Assembly (NCBI GenBank): GCA_016302925.1
Contig: JAEDMR010000032.1
Location: 1-14,045, forward strand
Direction: 5' to 3'
From: Bacillota bacterium
GTDB lineage: Bacteria > Bacillota > Clostridia > Peptostreptococcales > Anaerovoracaceae
DNA length: 14,045 bases
How positions within the stretch are numbered: position 1 is the first letter of the stretch; each line of letters starts with the position of its first letter. Shown here in pieces: positions 1-6,735 of this stretch. The translations under genes and the position numbers were made by a program. The notes under the pieces were generated by a model. The model saw only the letters and a list, made by a program, of their open reading frames with translations. It did not search any database and was not told where the DNA came from.

Positions 1-171
1 TCCCATCAGTTCTACGAAAGCACCTCTGGTGCCGGAACCGTCTTCTCTGGATACAACGGTAATAGGGTTTGCACCGCCTTCTGCTCCCTCTTCGCTGCTG
101 CCGCTGTTTCCGCAGGCTGCCATAGAGAAGATCATGGCGATGGTAAGTGCGATTGCAAGTAATTTTTTCAT
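1..171 (-). CDS. pstS: Phosphate ABC transporter substrate-binding lipoprotein, PstS-like (N-terminal fragment)
   Basis: Only the first 57 codons are inside the window; the gene runs off the left edge. The protein starts with a lipoprotein signal peptide: a Lys pair, a hydrophobic stretch (residues 4-16) and a lipobox M17-A18-A19-C20, followed by a Gly/Ser/Glu-rich linker (21-34). The mature part begins ITVVSREDGSGTRGAF (37-52), the usual start of clostridial PstS proteins, which bind inorganic phosphate outside the membrane and deliver it to PstCAB. The start is fixed by GAGGAGG seven to eight bases upstream of the ATG. Upstream lies a probable Pho box array and a TATACT -10, so phosphate-starvation control is likely. 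Another anion-binding protein of the same fold (tungstate or molybdate) is possible but less likely given SREDGSGTR. No pst permease genes can be seen. Confidence 0.8.
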   Translation of the reverse strand, partial: MKKLLAIALTIAMIFSMAACGNSGSSEEGAEGGANPITVVSREDGSGTRGAFVELMG

Positions 172-223
172 TTCGATTTTCCTCCTCGAACTATTTATTC
201 TATGTTTTCCTTTTTACAGTCTG

Positions 224-278
224 AGTATACGGCAGCAATGTTAAAGCTGAAACCGCATCCATGTTAAACTCAGGTTAA
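224..278 (-). promoter_or_regulatory. Pho box array and promoter of pstS
   Basis: On the minus strand the hexamers TTAACC (278-273), TTAACA (267-262) and TTAACA (244-239) line up with about 11-bp periodicity. A degenerate unit GCGGTT (256-251) sits in the empty register. This matches the TT(A/T)ACA-type direct repeats, one per helical turn, bound by PhoP-class response regulators in Bacillota. A -10-like TATACT follows at 229-224, 9 bp after the last repeat. There is no good -35, as expected for an activator-dependent promoter. The site lies 53 to 107 bp before the pstS ATG. Confidence 0.6.
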
Positions 279-304
279 ATCCGCCCCTCTTCGCAAAATA
301 TATG

Positions 305-332
305 CCCCCGGCTGCATGTCTTATGCCGGAGG
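305..332. terminator. GC-rich hairpin, possible second terminator
   Basis: CCCCCGGC (305-312) and GCCGGAGG (325-332) form an 8-bp stem with one G-U pair and a 12-base loop. On the minus strand it is followed by CATATATTTT, only a moderate T-tail. It lies between the clear terminator of the thioredoxin-like gene and the Pho boxes, so it may be a back-up terminator. It could also be a structural element of no known role. Confidence 0.35.
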
Positions 333-383
333 ATGGCGGGGCGCAGCGTCTTTTCGGAGGCGTGCATCGAAATGACTGCACAT

Positions 384-422
384 AAAAACGACATAAGCCA
401 GGCAATCCCTGATTTATGTCGT
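384..422 (-). terminator. Intrinsic terminator of the thioredoxin-like gene
   Basis: Read on the minus strand, ACGACATAA (422-414) pairs perfectly with TTATGTCGT (396-388). An inner CAGG/CCTG pair lengthens the stem, and a run of five T follows (388-384). It starts 25 bp after the TAG of the gene at 448-1008, so that transcript should stop before pstS. Confidence 0.85.
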
Positions 423-447
423 CTTCGTATTTCTCTTATTTCATCTT

Positions 448-1008
448 CTACGCTGCATCCTCCAGCAGCATCTGCAGGCCTTCTTCCAGGGTCTCCTCGG
501 TATTGGTGCCGCCGGTGGCTCGGGCTACCATCTGAAAATCCCGGTCTATGTAATAGGTCGACGGAATCGACCGGACGGGAATGGTCACATAGGCACTTTG
601 ATCCAGATCGAAGTAGACTGGAAAGCTGTGCTGTATCCGATCCAGAAATGCGCCGGCAGTTTCCGGCGTCTCCTTGCTTCCGTCGGTCATATTGATCATC
701 AGGAATTCCACCTGCTGGCCGTATTCCTGATATGCCTCTTCGAAGGCGTGCAGATCTTCCCTGCACTGGTCGTTCCAGCTGGCCCAGAAATACAGAACAA
801 TCGGCCTGTCTGCGAATTCACTCAGACTGACCGGCTGTCCTTCCGCATCATAGACGGTAAATTCCGGCGCCGCATTGACAACATGATCCACCACGGATAC
901 TGCAGCAGTATCCTGTGCATCCCGGGCCCATTGGTTTACCCACCGCAGAGCAGTGAAAAACAGAATCAGAACCAGGATGACTCCACACAATTTCAATAAT
1001 TTCTTCAT
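448..1008 (-). CDS. Membrane-anchored TlpA/ResA-like thioredoxin-fold protein lacking the first active-site cysteine
   Basis: The protein has 186 residues. A single N-terminal membrane segment (about 4-20) would place the thioredoxin-like domain (about 45-186) outside the cell. Family features are APEFTVYD (47-54) at the domain start, VLYFWASW (71-78) and the cis-proline loop SIPSTYYID (147-155). The active site normally reads WCxxC, but here it is W78-N-D-Q-C82: the nucleophilic cysteine is Asn79 and only the resolving-position Cys82 remains. It is therefore unlikely to be an ordinary disulfide reductase; a binding, chaperone-like or peroxidatic role is possible. I chose ATG 1008 (MKKLLKLC). 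A GTG four codons upstream (1020) is open in frame with a weak GAGAG in front. The gene has its own promoter and terminator and is not tightly linked to either neighbour. Confidence 0.75.
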   Translation of the reverse strand: MKKLLKLCGVILVLILFFTALRWVNQWARDAQDTAAVSVVDHVVNAAPEFTVYDAEGQPVSLSEFADRPIVLYFWASWNDQCREDLHAFEEAYQEYGQQVEFLMINMTDGSKETPETAGAFLDRIQHSFPVYFDLDQSAYVTIPVRSIPSTYYIDRDFQMVARATGGTNTEETLEEGLQMLLEDAA

Positions 1009-1077
1009 CACACACCACACTTTCTCTCTTTTTTAACCCATTCTTATCTTTTTCCTTTCTTTTTCACTCCATTTTTC

Positions 1078-1106
1078 AGTATATACCCATATGCACCAAA
1101 TGTCAC
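1078..1106 (-). promoter_or_regulatory. Sigma-A promoter of the thioredoxin-like gene
   Basis: On the minus strand GTGACA (1106-1101) is followed, after exactly 17 bp, by TATACT (1083-1078). Each hexamer matches the consensus at five of six positions. Transcription would start near 1071, giving a leader of about 63 bases before the ATG at 1008. No terminator is visible after the upstream gene (stop at 1117), so read-through from that operon is also possible. Confidence 0.65.
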
Positions 1107-1116
1107 TATTTTTCTT

Positions 1117-3867
1117 CTATTTGTGCGGCATTTTTTTATCAAAATCCTTCGCTTCCGCCCGGGATTCCAGCTTTCCCTCAAAAGGCCGGTTCCGCTCTGG
1201 TCGCTGTTTCTGCAGCTTCTGCCGGATTTCCTCGGAAACTGCCATAACTTCCTGATAGAACTCCCTCGCAGACATGCGCACTGCGCCGTCCCCCATGGCA
1301 GCCATCTGCACCGGACGGTCTGAGGTGACCACCGTAATCTTGTACTTGCGTCCCAGCTCATAGATGGTTTTTTCAATGAACCTGTCCGCCGTTTCCGCTT
1401 CCTTCGTATAGACCACATCCAGTCCCGCCTGCTTCATCTGCGTACCCGGATTGCCCTTTACCTTGTATCCGTCGAAGACCACCAGGATCCCCATTTTCCG
1501 GTAACCCTGATAATTGATCAGAATATCCAGAAACGCTTCCCGGGCGCTGTCCAGATTGACAGCTGCCAGAGCTTTCAGCTCCTCCCAGGCGAAAATCACG
1601 TTATATCCATCCACAATCAGGTAGCTCTCCCCGCTGTTGTCTTCCTTATGGGTCAGGCTGCCCAGATCCGGTACCTGCGGACGTCGGCTTCCCTTGGCCA
1701 TATGTTCCCGCCGCAGGGCTTCATCCCGCTTGCTCTTGCCGTAGGTCCGGAGAAAGATCTCTTCCAGTTCCTTTTCGCTGGCGGAAATGGCGCCGATACC
1801 CTTCTCCTTCTTTCCGGATCCACTGTTTTCACCGCCGGAAGCACCGCTTTTTACCAGACGGCCTTCCCCGTCCAGCCGGTATCCGCTGTCCACATGGGCC
1901 CGCATATCCACTTCATCCCATGGGACATAGACTGCCGCACCATGCTCACAGAACACCGATCCGGTGGGGTTTTCCAGGTCTGCTTCCGGCCGGTATCCAG
2001 CCAGTTCGATGACCTCCGCAGCATTATGGCATGGGCCATATCCATCCATGGAAGACAGAAACCTCCCCAGGCCCCTGGTATAGGCTGCCACATCCCGGGC
2101 ATACGCCTTCAGCGTTGCCGCAGGTCCCCTTCCCGTGAGGACTGCCATGGTTTCGCCGCCGAATCCGCTGCTCCTGGCACCGCTGTTCTCCTGCAGGCTG
2201 GACTGTGCACCCATTCTCTGCAGATCCGACATGGCTCTGCCCACATGCTCCGTGGGCACTTCCAGGCGGAATCGGCAGACCGGTTCCAAAAGCACGGCGT
2301 TTCCCGCTGCCTGTGCTTTTCGCAGTCCCTGACGGATGGCCCGATAGGTAGCCTGACGGAAGTCTCCGCCCTCTGTATGCTTCAGATGGGCCCGGCCGCC
2401 CAGAATGGTGATCTTCAGATCCGTCACACTGCTTCCCGTCAGCACCCCCGGATGATTTTTCTCCTGCAGATGGGTCAAAATCAGCCGCTGCCAGTTCCGG
2501 TCCAGCTTGTCCTCGCTGCACAGCGAACCAAAAGCCAGCCCGCTCCCCGGCTCGCCCGGCTCCAGAAGCAGCTGTACTTCCGCGTAATGGCGAAGGGGCT
2601 CGAAGTGGCCGATGCCGATGACCGGCGCTGAAATGGTTTCTTTATAAATCAGACTTCCCGTGCCGAAAGACACGTCCAGGTCGAATCTTCGTTTGATCAG
2701 ACTTTCCAACATCTCCAGTCCCAGGTCTCCCATGACCTCCACATGAATTTCCTGCAGAGCTTCCTTCCAGACCAGGTGCAGCAGGGGTTCTTCCTCCTCC
2801 AGCTGCCGCAGTTTCTGCAGCGTCAGTGCAGGATCTGCCTCTTCCGGCAGGATCATCCGATAGCTGAATGCCGGTTCCAGAACCGGCGGATGCATGGACT
2901 CTGCCTCAAATCCCAGACCTTCTCCTGCCCGGGTATGGGCAAGTCCCGTCACTGCGCAGACCGTGCCGGCTTCTGCTTCCGGTATCATCTGAAAGCTGTC
3001 CCCGGCATACAGGCGGAGCTGATCCGCCTTTTCCTCCCACGGCTCTCCCTTCCGATCCGTGCCATGGAGCAGATCGCGGTTTTTCAGGGTTCCACCGGTG
3101 ATCTTCATGTGGGTTTGCCGTTTTCCCTGTTTATCCCGGGTAATTTTATACACTCTGGCACCGAAGGTTTCCGGGTATTCCTGCACCGGAGCGTAATCTT
3201 TCAGAGTCTGCAGCAGGGCATCCACTCCCTCCAGCTTCAGTGCAGATCCGAAGCAGACAGGAAACACCTTCCGCTCTGCGATGGCACGCTGCACTGTCGT
3301 ATCTTCCATGCCGCCTCTTTCTAGATACTCCTCCATCAGAGGCTCGCTGCACATGGCCAGATTTTCCAGTGCATTCGGAGACGGCTTTCCATCCTCAAAT
3401 AAAATGCATCCTTCCCCTAGATGCTCCGCCAGAGACGAAAGCAGGGCATCCCGATTCGTGCCGGGCTGGTCCATTTTGTTCACAAAGAGAAAAACGGGAA
3501 TCCCGTAAGTGTCCAGCAGCTTCCAGAGAGTCACCGTATGGCTCTGCACACCGTCGGCTCCGCTGATGACCAGGATGGCACAGTCCAGCACCTGCAGCGT
3601 CCGCTCCATTTCACCGCTGAAGTCTACATGCCCCGGTGTATCCAGGAGTGTCACCTGCAGATCACCCAGCGGAAACCGGGCCTCCTTGGAGAAGACCGTA
3701 ATGCCCCGGCTCTGTTCAATTTTATCCGTATCCAAAAAGGCCGTCTGGTGATCCACACGGCCTAATTTCCGAATCGCTCCGGTCAGGTACAGAATACTTT
3801 CCGATAAGGTGGTCTTGCCGGCATCTACATGTGCCACAACTCCCATAATCAGCTGCTTTTCGTTCAT
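1117..3867 (-). CDS. TetM/EF-G-like translational GTPase fused to a C-terminal YacP/Rae1-like NYN endoribonuclease domain
   Basis: This 916-residue protein has two parts. Residues 1 to about 665 are a ribosomal-protection-type translational GTPase. The GTP motifs are AHVDAGKT (12-19), RGITV (54-58), DTPGH (76-80), NKMD (130-133) and SAL (208-210). EF-G-type domains II to V follow, including GGDFRQATYRAIRQGL (500-515) in domain IV. A polar linker (about 672-746) leads to a NYN domain of the YacP family (about 747-880): YLIVDGYNVIFAW (749-761), VVFDG (796-800), ETADRFIEKT (825-834) and VVTSDR (846-851), with Asp753, Asp799 and Asp850 as probable metal ligands. The family member Rae1 of B. subtilis cuts mRNA in the ribosomal A site. 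The Tet(M) tip loop YSPVST is absent, so tetracycline resistance is doubtful. The gene follows tagO by 34 bp and has only a weak, A-rich ribosome binding region. The domain assignments are firm; a joint role in ribosome rescue is inference. Confidence 0.9.
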   Translation of the reverse strand: MNEKQLIMGVVAHVDAGKTTLSESILYLTGAIRKLGRVDHQTAFLDTDKIEQSRGITVFSKEARFPLGDLQVTLLDTPGHVDFSGEMERTLQVLDCAILVISGADGVQSHTVTLWKLLDTYGIPVFLFVNKMDQPGTNRDALLSSLAEHLGEGCILFEDGKPSPNALENLAMCSEPLMEEYLERGGMEDTTVQRAIAERKVFPVCFGSALKLEGVDALLQTLKDYAPVQEYPETFGARVYKITRDKQGKRQTHMKITGGTLKNRDLLHGTDRKGEPWEEKADQLRLYAGDSFQMIPEAEAGTVCAVTGLAHTRAGEGLGFEAESMHPPVLEPAFSYRMILPEEADPALTLQKLRQLEEEEPLLHLVWKEALQEIHVEVMGDLGLEMLESLIKRRFDLDVSFGTGSLIYKETISAPVIGIGHFEPLRHYAEVQLLLEPGEPGSGLAFGSLCSEDKLDRNWQRLILTHLQEKNHPGVLTGSSVTDLKITILGGRAHLKHTEGGDFRQATYRAIRQGLRKAQAAGNAVLLEPVCRFRLEVPTEHVGRAMSDLQRMGAQSSLQENSGARSSGFGGETMAVLTGRGPAATLKAYARDVAAYTRGLGRFLSSMDGYGPCHNAAEVIELAGYRPEADLENPTGSVFCEHGAAVYVPWDEVDMRAHVDSGYRLDGEGRLVKSGASGGENSGSGKKEKGIGAISASEKELEEIFLRTYGKSKRDEALRREHMAKGSRRPQVPDLGSLTHKEDNSGESYLIVDGYNVIFAWEELKALAAVNLDSAREAFLDILINYQGYRKMGILVVFDGYKVKGNPGTQMKQAGLDVVYTKEAETADRFIEKTIYELGRKYKITVVTSDRPVQMAAMGDGAVRMSAREFYQEVMAVSEEIRQKLQKQRPERNRPFEGKLESRAEAKDFDKKMPHK

Positions 3868-3879
3868 TGCTTTTCGTTC
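3854..3879 (-). repeat. 14-bp tandem duplication across the start codon of the GTPase-NYN gene
   Basis: The 12-mer GAACGAAAAGCA occurs twice on the minus strand (3879-3868 and 3865-3854) with a 14-bp period, on either side of the ATG. The leader it creates is A-rich and has no clear Shine-Dalgarno sequence, which is unusual among the genes of this window. Confidence 0.75.
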
Positions 3880-3901
3880 TTTACTTTCGTTTTTTGGTTT
3901 G

Positions 3902-5017
3902 TTATTTCTTCGGTTCTTCTGCTTCCGGTGTCAGCCCTGCTGCTGCTTCAATGGCTCTGGCTTTTTCCTCTTGCTCCTGTCGGATCTGCGGCAGCACATG
4001 ATTCGGATCGGTCAGGAAGATGTAGATCTGCATAACGGCCACAGCCACCAGGCCGAATCCCTCCACATTGAGATTCCGGCTGAACATCACCGCAGCCACG
4101 CCCATGATGGCGCTGACGCAGTACAGCATCAGAGTCGCCCGGCGCTGGCCGTAGCCCAGGTTCATGAGCCGGTGATGGAGATGGCCCTTGTCCGCTTCCA
4201 TGATCGGCCGCTTATTGATCAAACGCCGGAAGATGGCGAAGGCAGTATCGAAAATCGGCAGTCCCAGCACGAAAATAGGCACGGAAGTCGCAATCACCGC
4301 TGCCCCCTTCGTCAGGCCTACGATGGACAAGGCAGACAGCATGAATCCGAGAAACAGGGAGCCACCGTCACCCATAAAGATTTTTGCCGGATAAAAATTA
4401 AATGGCAGGAATCCCAGGATGCCTCCTGCCAGTGCCAGCATGGCAGCTGCCGGAATATACTGCCCGAAAATATATGCCACATAGGCAAGGCAAAGTGCGG
4501 AAATCGCCGATGTCCCCGCTGCCAGGCCGTCCAGACCATCGATCAGGTTCACCGTATTGGTAATGCCTACAATCCAGAGAATCGTCAGGAAAAAGCTGAC
4601 CGGTGCCGCAAATGCCAGATTCCCTTCTCCAAAGAAATTGGTCAGAAACGCAATTCGGAGTCCCCAGCCATACATCAATGCCGCGATACCGATTTGCACC
4701 AGGAATTTCAGCTTTGCCGGGAGATTTTTCAGATCGTCGATGATACCCAGAAGATACATCAGCGTTCCGCCGATCATCACGCCCACAATCTGCCGGTCAA
4801 AAGAAAGAAAGGCTGCCATGGAGCCCATGGTTCCGATAAAGATGGCCATTCCGCCAAACCGCGGCATGGCGCGGGTATGCATCCTTCGCCCGTCCTTCGG
4901 CACATCGATGGCACCGATCCGATAGGCCACCTTGATGGCAATCGGTGTGAATGCCATGGAAATGAAAAGTGCCAGAATGAATATGATCCATAATTCATCG
5001 TAAATTAGTCTGTTCAT
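3902..5017 (-). CDS. tagO: Undecaprenyl-phosphate N-acetylglucosaminyl-1-phosphate transferase, TagO/WecA type
   Basis: This is a 371-residue polytopic membrane enzyme of the MraY/WecA (PNPT) family, with about ten or eleven hydrophobic segments. The family motifs are all present: IDDLKNLPAKLK (93-104), NLIDGLDGLAAG (157-168), FMGDGGSLFLG (214-224) and the cytoplasmic loop KGHLHHRL (277-284). The HLHHRL form points to the TagO/WecA group, which moves GlcNAc-1-phosphate (or a related sugar phosphate) from the UDP-sugar to undecaprenyl phosphate, rather than to MraY. The product primes teichoic acid or other surface polysaccharide synthesis. The polar, Glu/Ala-rich tail (about 345-371) is cytoplasmic and non-catalytic. 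The start at ATG 5017 is supported by AAGGGG six bases upstream. It lies 22 bp after the deaminase gene and 34 bp before the GTPase-NYN gene, inside the same operon. The exact sugar donor cannot be read from sequence. Confidence 0.9.
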   Translation of the reverse strand: MNRLIYDELWIIFILALFISMAFTPIAIKVAYRIGAIDVPKDGRRMHTRAMPRFGGMAIFIGTMGSMAAFLSFDRQIVGVMIGGTLMYLLGIIDDLKNLPAKLKFLVQIGIAALMYGWGLRIAFLTNFFGEGNLAFAAPVSFFLTILWIVGITNTVNLIDGLDGLAAGTSAISALCLAYVAYIFGQYIPAAAMLALAGGILGFLPFNFYPAKIFMGDGGSLFLGFMLSALSIVGLTKGAAVIATSVPIFVLGLPIFDTAFAIFRRLINKRPIMEADKGHLHHRLMNLGYGQRRATLMLYCVSAIMGVAAVMFSRNLNVEGFGLVAVAVMQIYIFLTDPNHVLPQIRQEQEEKARAIEAAAGLTPEAEEPKK

Positions 5018-5039
5018 CGTTTCCCCTTACACTGTTTCT

Positions 5040-5495
5040 TTATGCGTTCTTTTCCAGCCGCTCCACCTTCAGACCCGCTTCCTCCAGGATTTCCAGGGAA
5101 AGCTCATCCGGATACCCCTCCCGGACCACGATGCGCTGAATTCCTGCATTGATAATCATTTTCGCACAGACCACGCAAGGCTGGTGGGTGATGTAAATGG
5201 TGCCGCCTTCAATGGCATGTCCCATGGAAGCAGCCTGAATGATTGCATTTTGTTCTGCATGGAGCGCCCGGCACAGTTCCTGGCGCTGTCCGGAAGGAAT
5301 GTTCAGCTTCTGCCGCAGACAGCCGCCGTTTTCTTCACAGTGAGCAAGTCCGCGGGGTGCACCGTTGTATCCGGTGGCGATGGCACGCTTGTCCTTCACA
5401 ATGACGGCGCCCACATGACGCCGCATGCAGGTGGAACGCTGTGCGGTTAATTCGGCCATTTCCATGAAATATTCGTCCCAGCTCGGTCTGTTCAT
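5040..5495 (-). CDS. comEB: Deoxycytidylate (dCMP) deaminase family protein, ComEB-like
   Basis: This is a 151-residue zinc deaminase. HAEQNAI (79-85) carries the zinc-binding His79 and catalytic Glu81, and PCVVCAKM (106-113) gives the other two ligands, Cys107 and Cys110. The N-terminal RPSWDEYFMEMAELTAQRS and the RRHVGAVIV...TGYNGAPRG segment are typical of dCMP deaminases, which convert dCMP to dUMP for thymidylate synthesis. The protein is shorter than B. subtilis ComEB but covers the whole catalytic domain. The start codon overlaps the truA stop as ATGA, with AAGGAG upstream, so translation is probably coupled to truA. No comEA or comEC lies beside it, so the competence-linked name reflects homology only. 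A deaminase acting on another cytosine or guanine compound is less likely. Confidence 0.88.
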   Translation of the reverse strand: MNRPSWDEYFMEMAELTAQRSTCMRRHVGAVIVKDKRAIATGYNGAPRGLAHCEENGGCLRQKLNIPSGQRQELCRALHAEQNAIIQAASMGHAIEGGTIYITHQPCVVCAKMIINAGIQRIVVREGYPDELSLEILEEAGLKVERLEKNA

Positions 5496-6340
5496 AGCTT
5501 CTTCTCCTTGTCCCGGCAGTCCATGTCCATGCCCTCTTCACGGGCAGCACGGACTGCAGCCTCATCAAAAAATACTTCTGCCAGATAGAGTCCCTCCGGC
5601 GGCGCTGTGTGGCCGGCCTTCTGCCTGTCGCAGCTTTTCAGAATTCCGGTCATGTCTTCCGGCCTTCTTCTGCCTAGGCCCACCTCCACCAGAGTTCCTG
5701 TTATAATCCTTACCATATTATATAGGAAACCGTCTCCGGTCACCTCCAGAACAATATCCTGTCCCCGCCGGTTCACCGTCAGCGAATAAATCGTCCGCAC
5801 CGTAGTCTCTCTCGGCGTGCTCCCGGAAGCCTGAAAGCAGGCGAAATCATGGGTTCCCACCAGCAGATCTGCCGCCTCCTGCATTGCCCCATCGTCCAGC
5901 GGTTCCTGCACCTGATAGCAGTACTTCCTTCGGAAAATATCCGTCTCCGGGCTGTTTCCGATGAGATAGCGGTACCGCTTTCCCAGCGAAGAAAACCTGG
6001 CATGAAACTCCGTCGGCATCTCACAGACGGAAAGAATTCGCACATCCCCGACCCGGCCGATTTTGCCGATTCCGCCGCCCTTTCCTGACAGACGGTTATT
6101 GACCGCCTGGGCGATCCGCTCCGTGGGGATCCCGAATTCTCCCGAAAAGGATGCCTGCTGGCCCAGGGCATGTACCCCTGCATCGGTCCGGCTGGTACCG
6201 TGAATCTGCACCGGTTTGCCCATGACCTGACTCAGGGCCGCCTCCAGCTCTCCCTGCACCGTCCTGGCTTCGGGCTGCCGCTGCCATCCGGAAAATCCGC
6301 TGCCGTCATATTCGATTTTCAGCAAAAAATTCCGTTCCAT
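5492..6340 (-). CDS. truA: tRNA pseudouridine(38-40) synthase TruA
   Basis: The 282-residue protein isomerises uridines 38 to 40 in the anticodon stem-loop of many tRNAs. It opens with LLKIEYDGSGFSGWQRQP (6-23), the standard TruA start. The catalytic motif is GTSRTDAGVHA (48-58), with the nucleophile Asp53. Later family blocks are FHARFSSLGKRYRY (about 112-125), the GTHDFACFQ segment and GDGFLYNMVR. The charged C-terminal tail is about 15 residues longer than needed for the fold. ATG 6340 has GAGGA about nine bases upstream, inside the second copy of a 20-bp repeat. The stop overlaps the dCMP deaminase start by four bases. With yhbY it makes a translation-related pair in the middle of the operon. 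Confidence 0.95.
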   Translation of the reverse strand: MERNFLLKIEYDGSGFSGWQRQPEARTVQGELEAALSQVMGKPVQIHGTSRTDAGVHALGQQASFSGEFGIPTERIAQAVNNRLSGKGGGIGKIGRVGDVRILSVCEMPTEFHARFSSLGKRYRYLIGNSPETDIFRRKYCYQVQEPLDDGAMQEAADLLVGTHDFACFQASGSTPRETTVRTIYSLTVNRRGQDIVLEVTGDGFLYNMVRIITGTLVEVGLGRRRPEDMTGILKSCDRQKAGHTAPPEGLYLAEVFFDEAAVRAAREEGMDMDCRDKEKKL

Positions 6341-6380
6341 TTCGACGTCCTCAGCTAATCTTCGCCGTCCTCAGCTTTCC
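6341..6380 (-). repeat. 20-bp tandem repeat containing the truA ribosome binding site
   Basis: TTCGACGTCCTCAGCTAATC (6341-6360) is followed directly by a second unit (6361-6380). The first 16 bases of the two units match except for one (A/C at the fifth base); the last four differ more. On the minus strand each unit holds AGCTGAGGA, so the Shine-Dalgarno sequence of truA is present twice, 20 bases apart. Only the proximal copy is at a useful distance from the ATG at 6340. Confidence 0.75.
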
Positions 6381-6390
6381 GCAAGCCGGA

Positions 6391-6693
6391 CTACTTCCGC
6401 GGCAGCACGATCTGCCGCTTTTCCGGGTCCGATGACTGCCGGTATACCGTAAACTTCCTGCCGATTGCCTGTACAAACTCGGCGTTCAGTTCCGCAGCCA
6501 TGTCGTTTGCAGTCTGCTTCGGCTCCAGCTCACAGCCCTCCTGCAGCTTCACCTTCACCAGTTCCCGGTTCTCCAGACAGTTGTCCAGTTCTTTTATGAC
6601 ATTCTCCGTAATCCCCTGCTTGCCGATGTACACCAGCGGATCAATGTTATGTGCCAGGGAACGGAGATAGCTTCTCTGCTTGCTTGTAATCAT
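6391..6693 (-). CDS. yhbY: YhbY-family (CRM domain) ribosome-assembly RNA-binding protein
   Basis: This 100-residue protein is one complete CRM domain, the usual length of bacterial YhbY (about 97 residues). It starts ITSKQRSYLRSLAHNIDPLV (2-21). The GxxG-like RNA-binding loop is IGKQGIT (23-29), and the domain ends IGRKFTVYR (77-85), both family hallmarks. YhbY-type proteins associate with pre-50S ribosomal particles. AGGAGG lies ten bases before the ATG, a slightly long spacing. It sits 42 bp after the prepilin peptidase gene and 50 bp before truA, so it is probably co-transcribed with both. Confidence 0.93.
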   Translation of the reverse strand: MITSKQRSYLRSLAHNIDPLVYIGKQGITENVIKELDNCLENRELVKVKLQEGCELEPKQTANDMAAELNAEFVQAIGRKFTVYRQSSDPEKRQIVLPRK

Positions 6694-6735
6694 ATATAAA
6701 AATCCTCCTGAAATTTCGCAAAACTATACTTCAAA

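Noticed and set aside
29..244. 71-codon plus-strand frame over the pstS start
   Set aside because: It overlaps the lipoprotein signal, ribosome binding site and Pho boxes of pstS and has no ribosome binding site of its own.
1032..1040. Two-codon frame ATG-GGT-TAA in the leader of the thioredoxin-like gene, after an AAAGGA
   Set aside because: Spacing to the purine block is long and such a mini-frame is easily chance; nothing else supports a leader peptide.
1648..2631. 327-codon open frame on the plus strand opposite the GTPase-NYN gene
   Set aside because: Shadow frame; the GTPase domains are continuous on the minus strand through this region.
1117..3867. Reading the GTPase as a tetracycline resistance determinant
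   Set aside because: The drug-evicting loop is not conserved, a nuclease domain is fused on, and the gene sits in a housekeeping operon with no mobile element.
3809..4993. 394-codon open frame on the plus strand opposite tagO
   Set aside because: The minus frame has every TagO/WecA motif; the plus frame is His/Gln/Arg-rich without recognisable domains, as expected for the shadow of a GC-rich membrane-protein gene.
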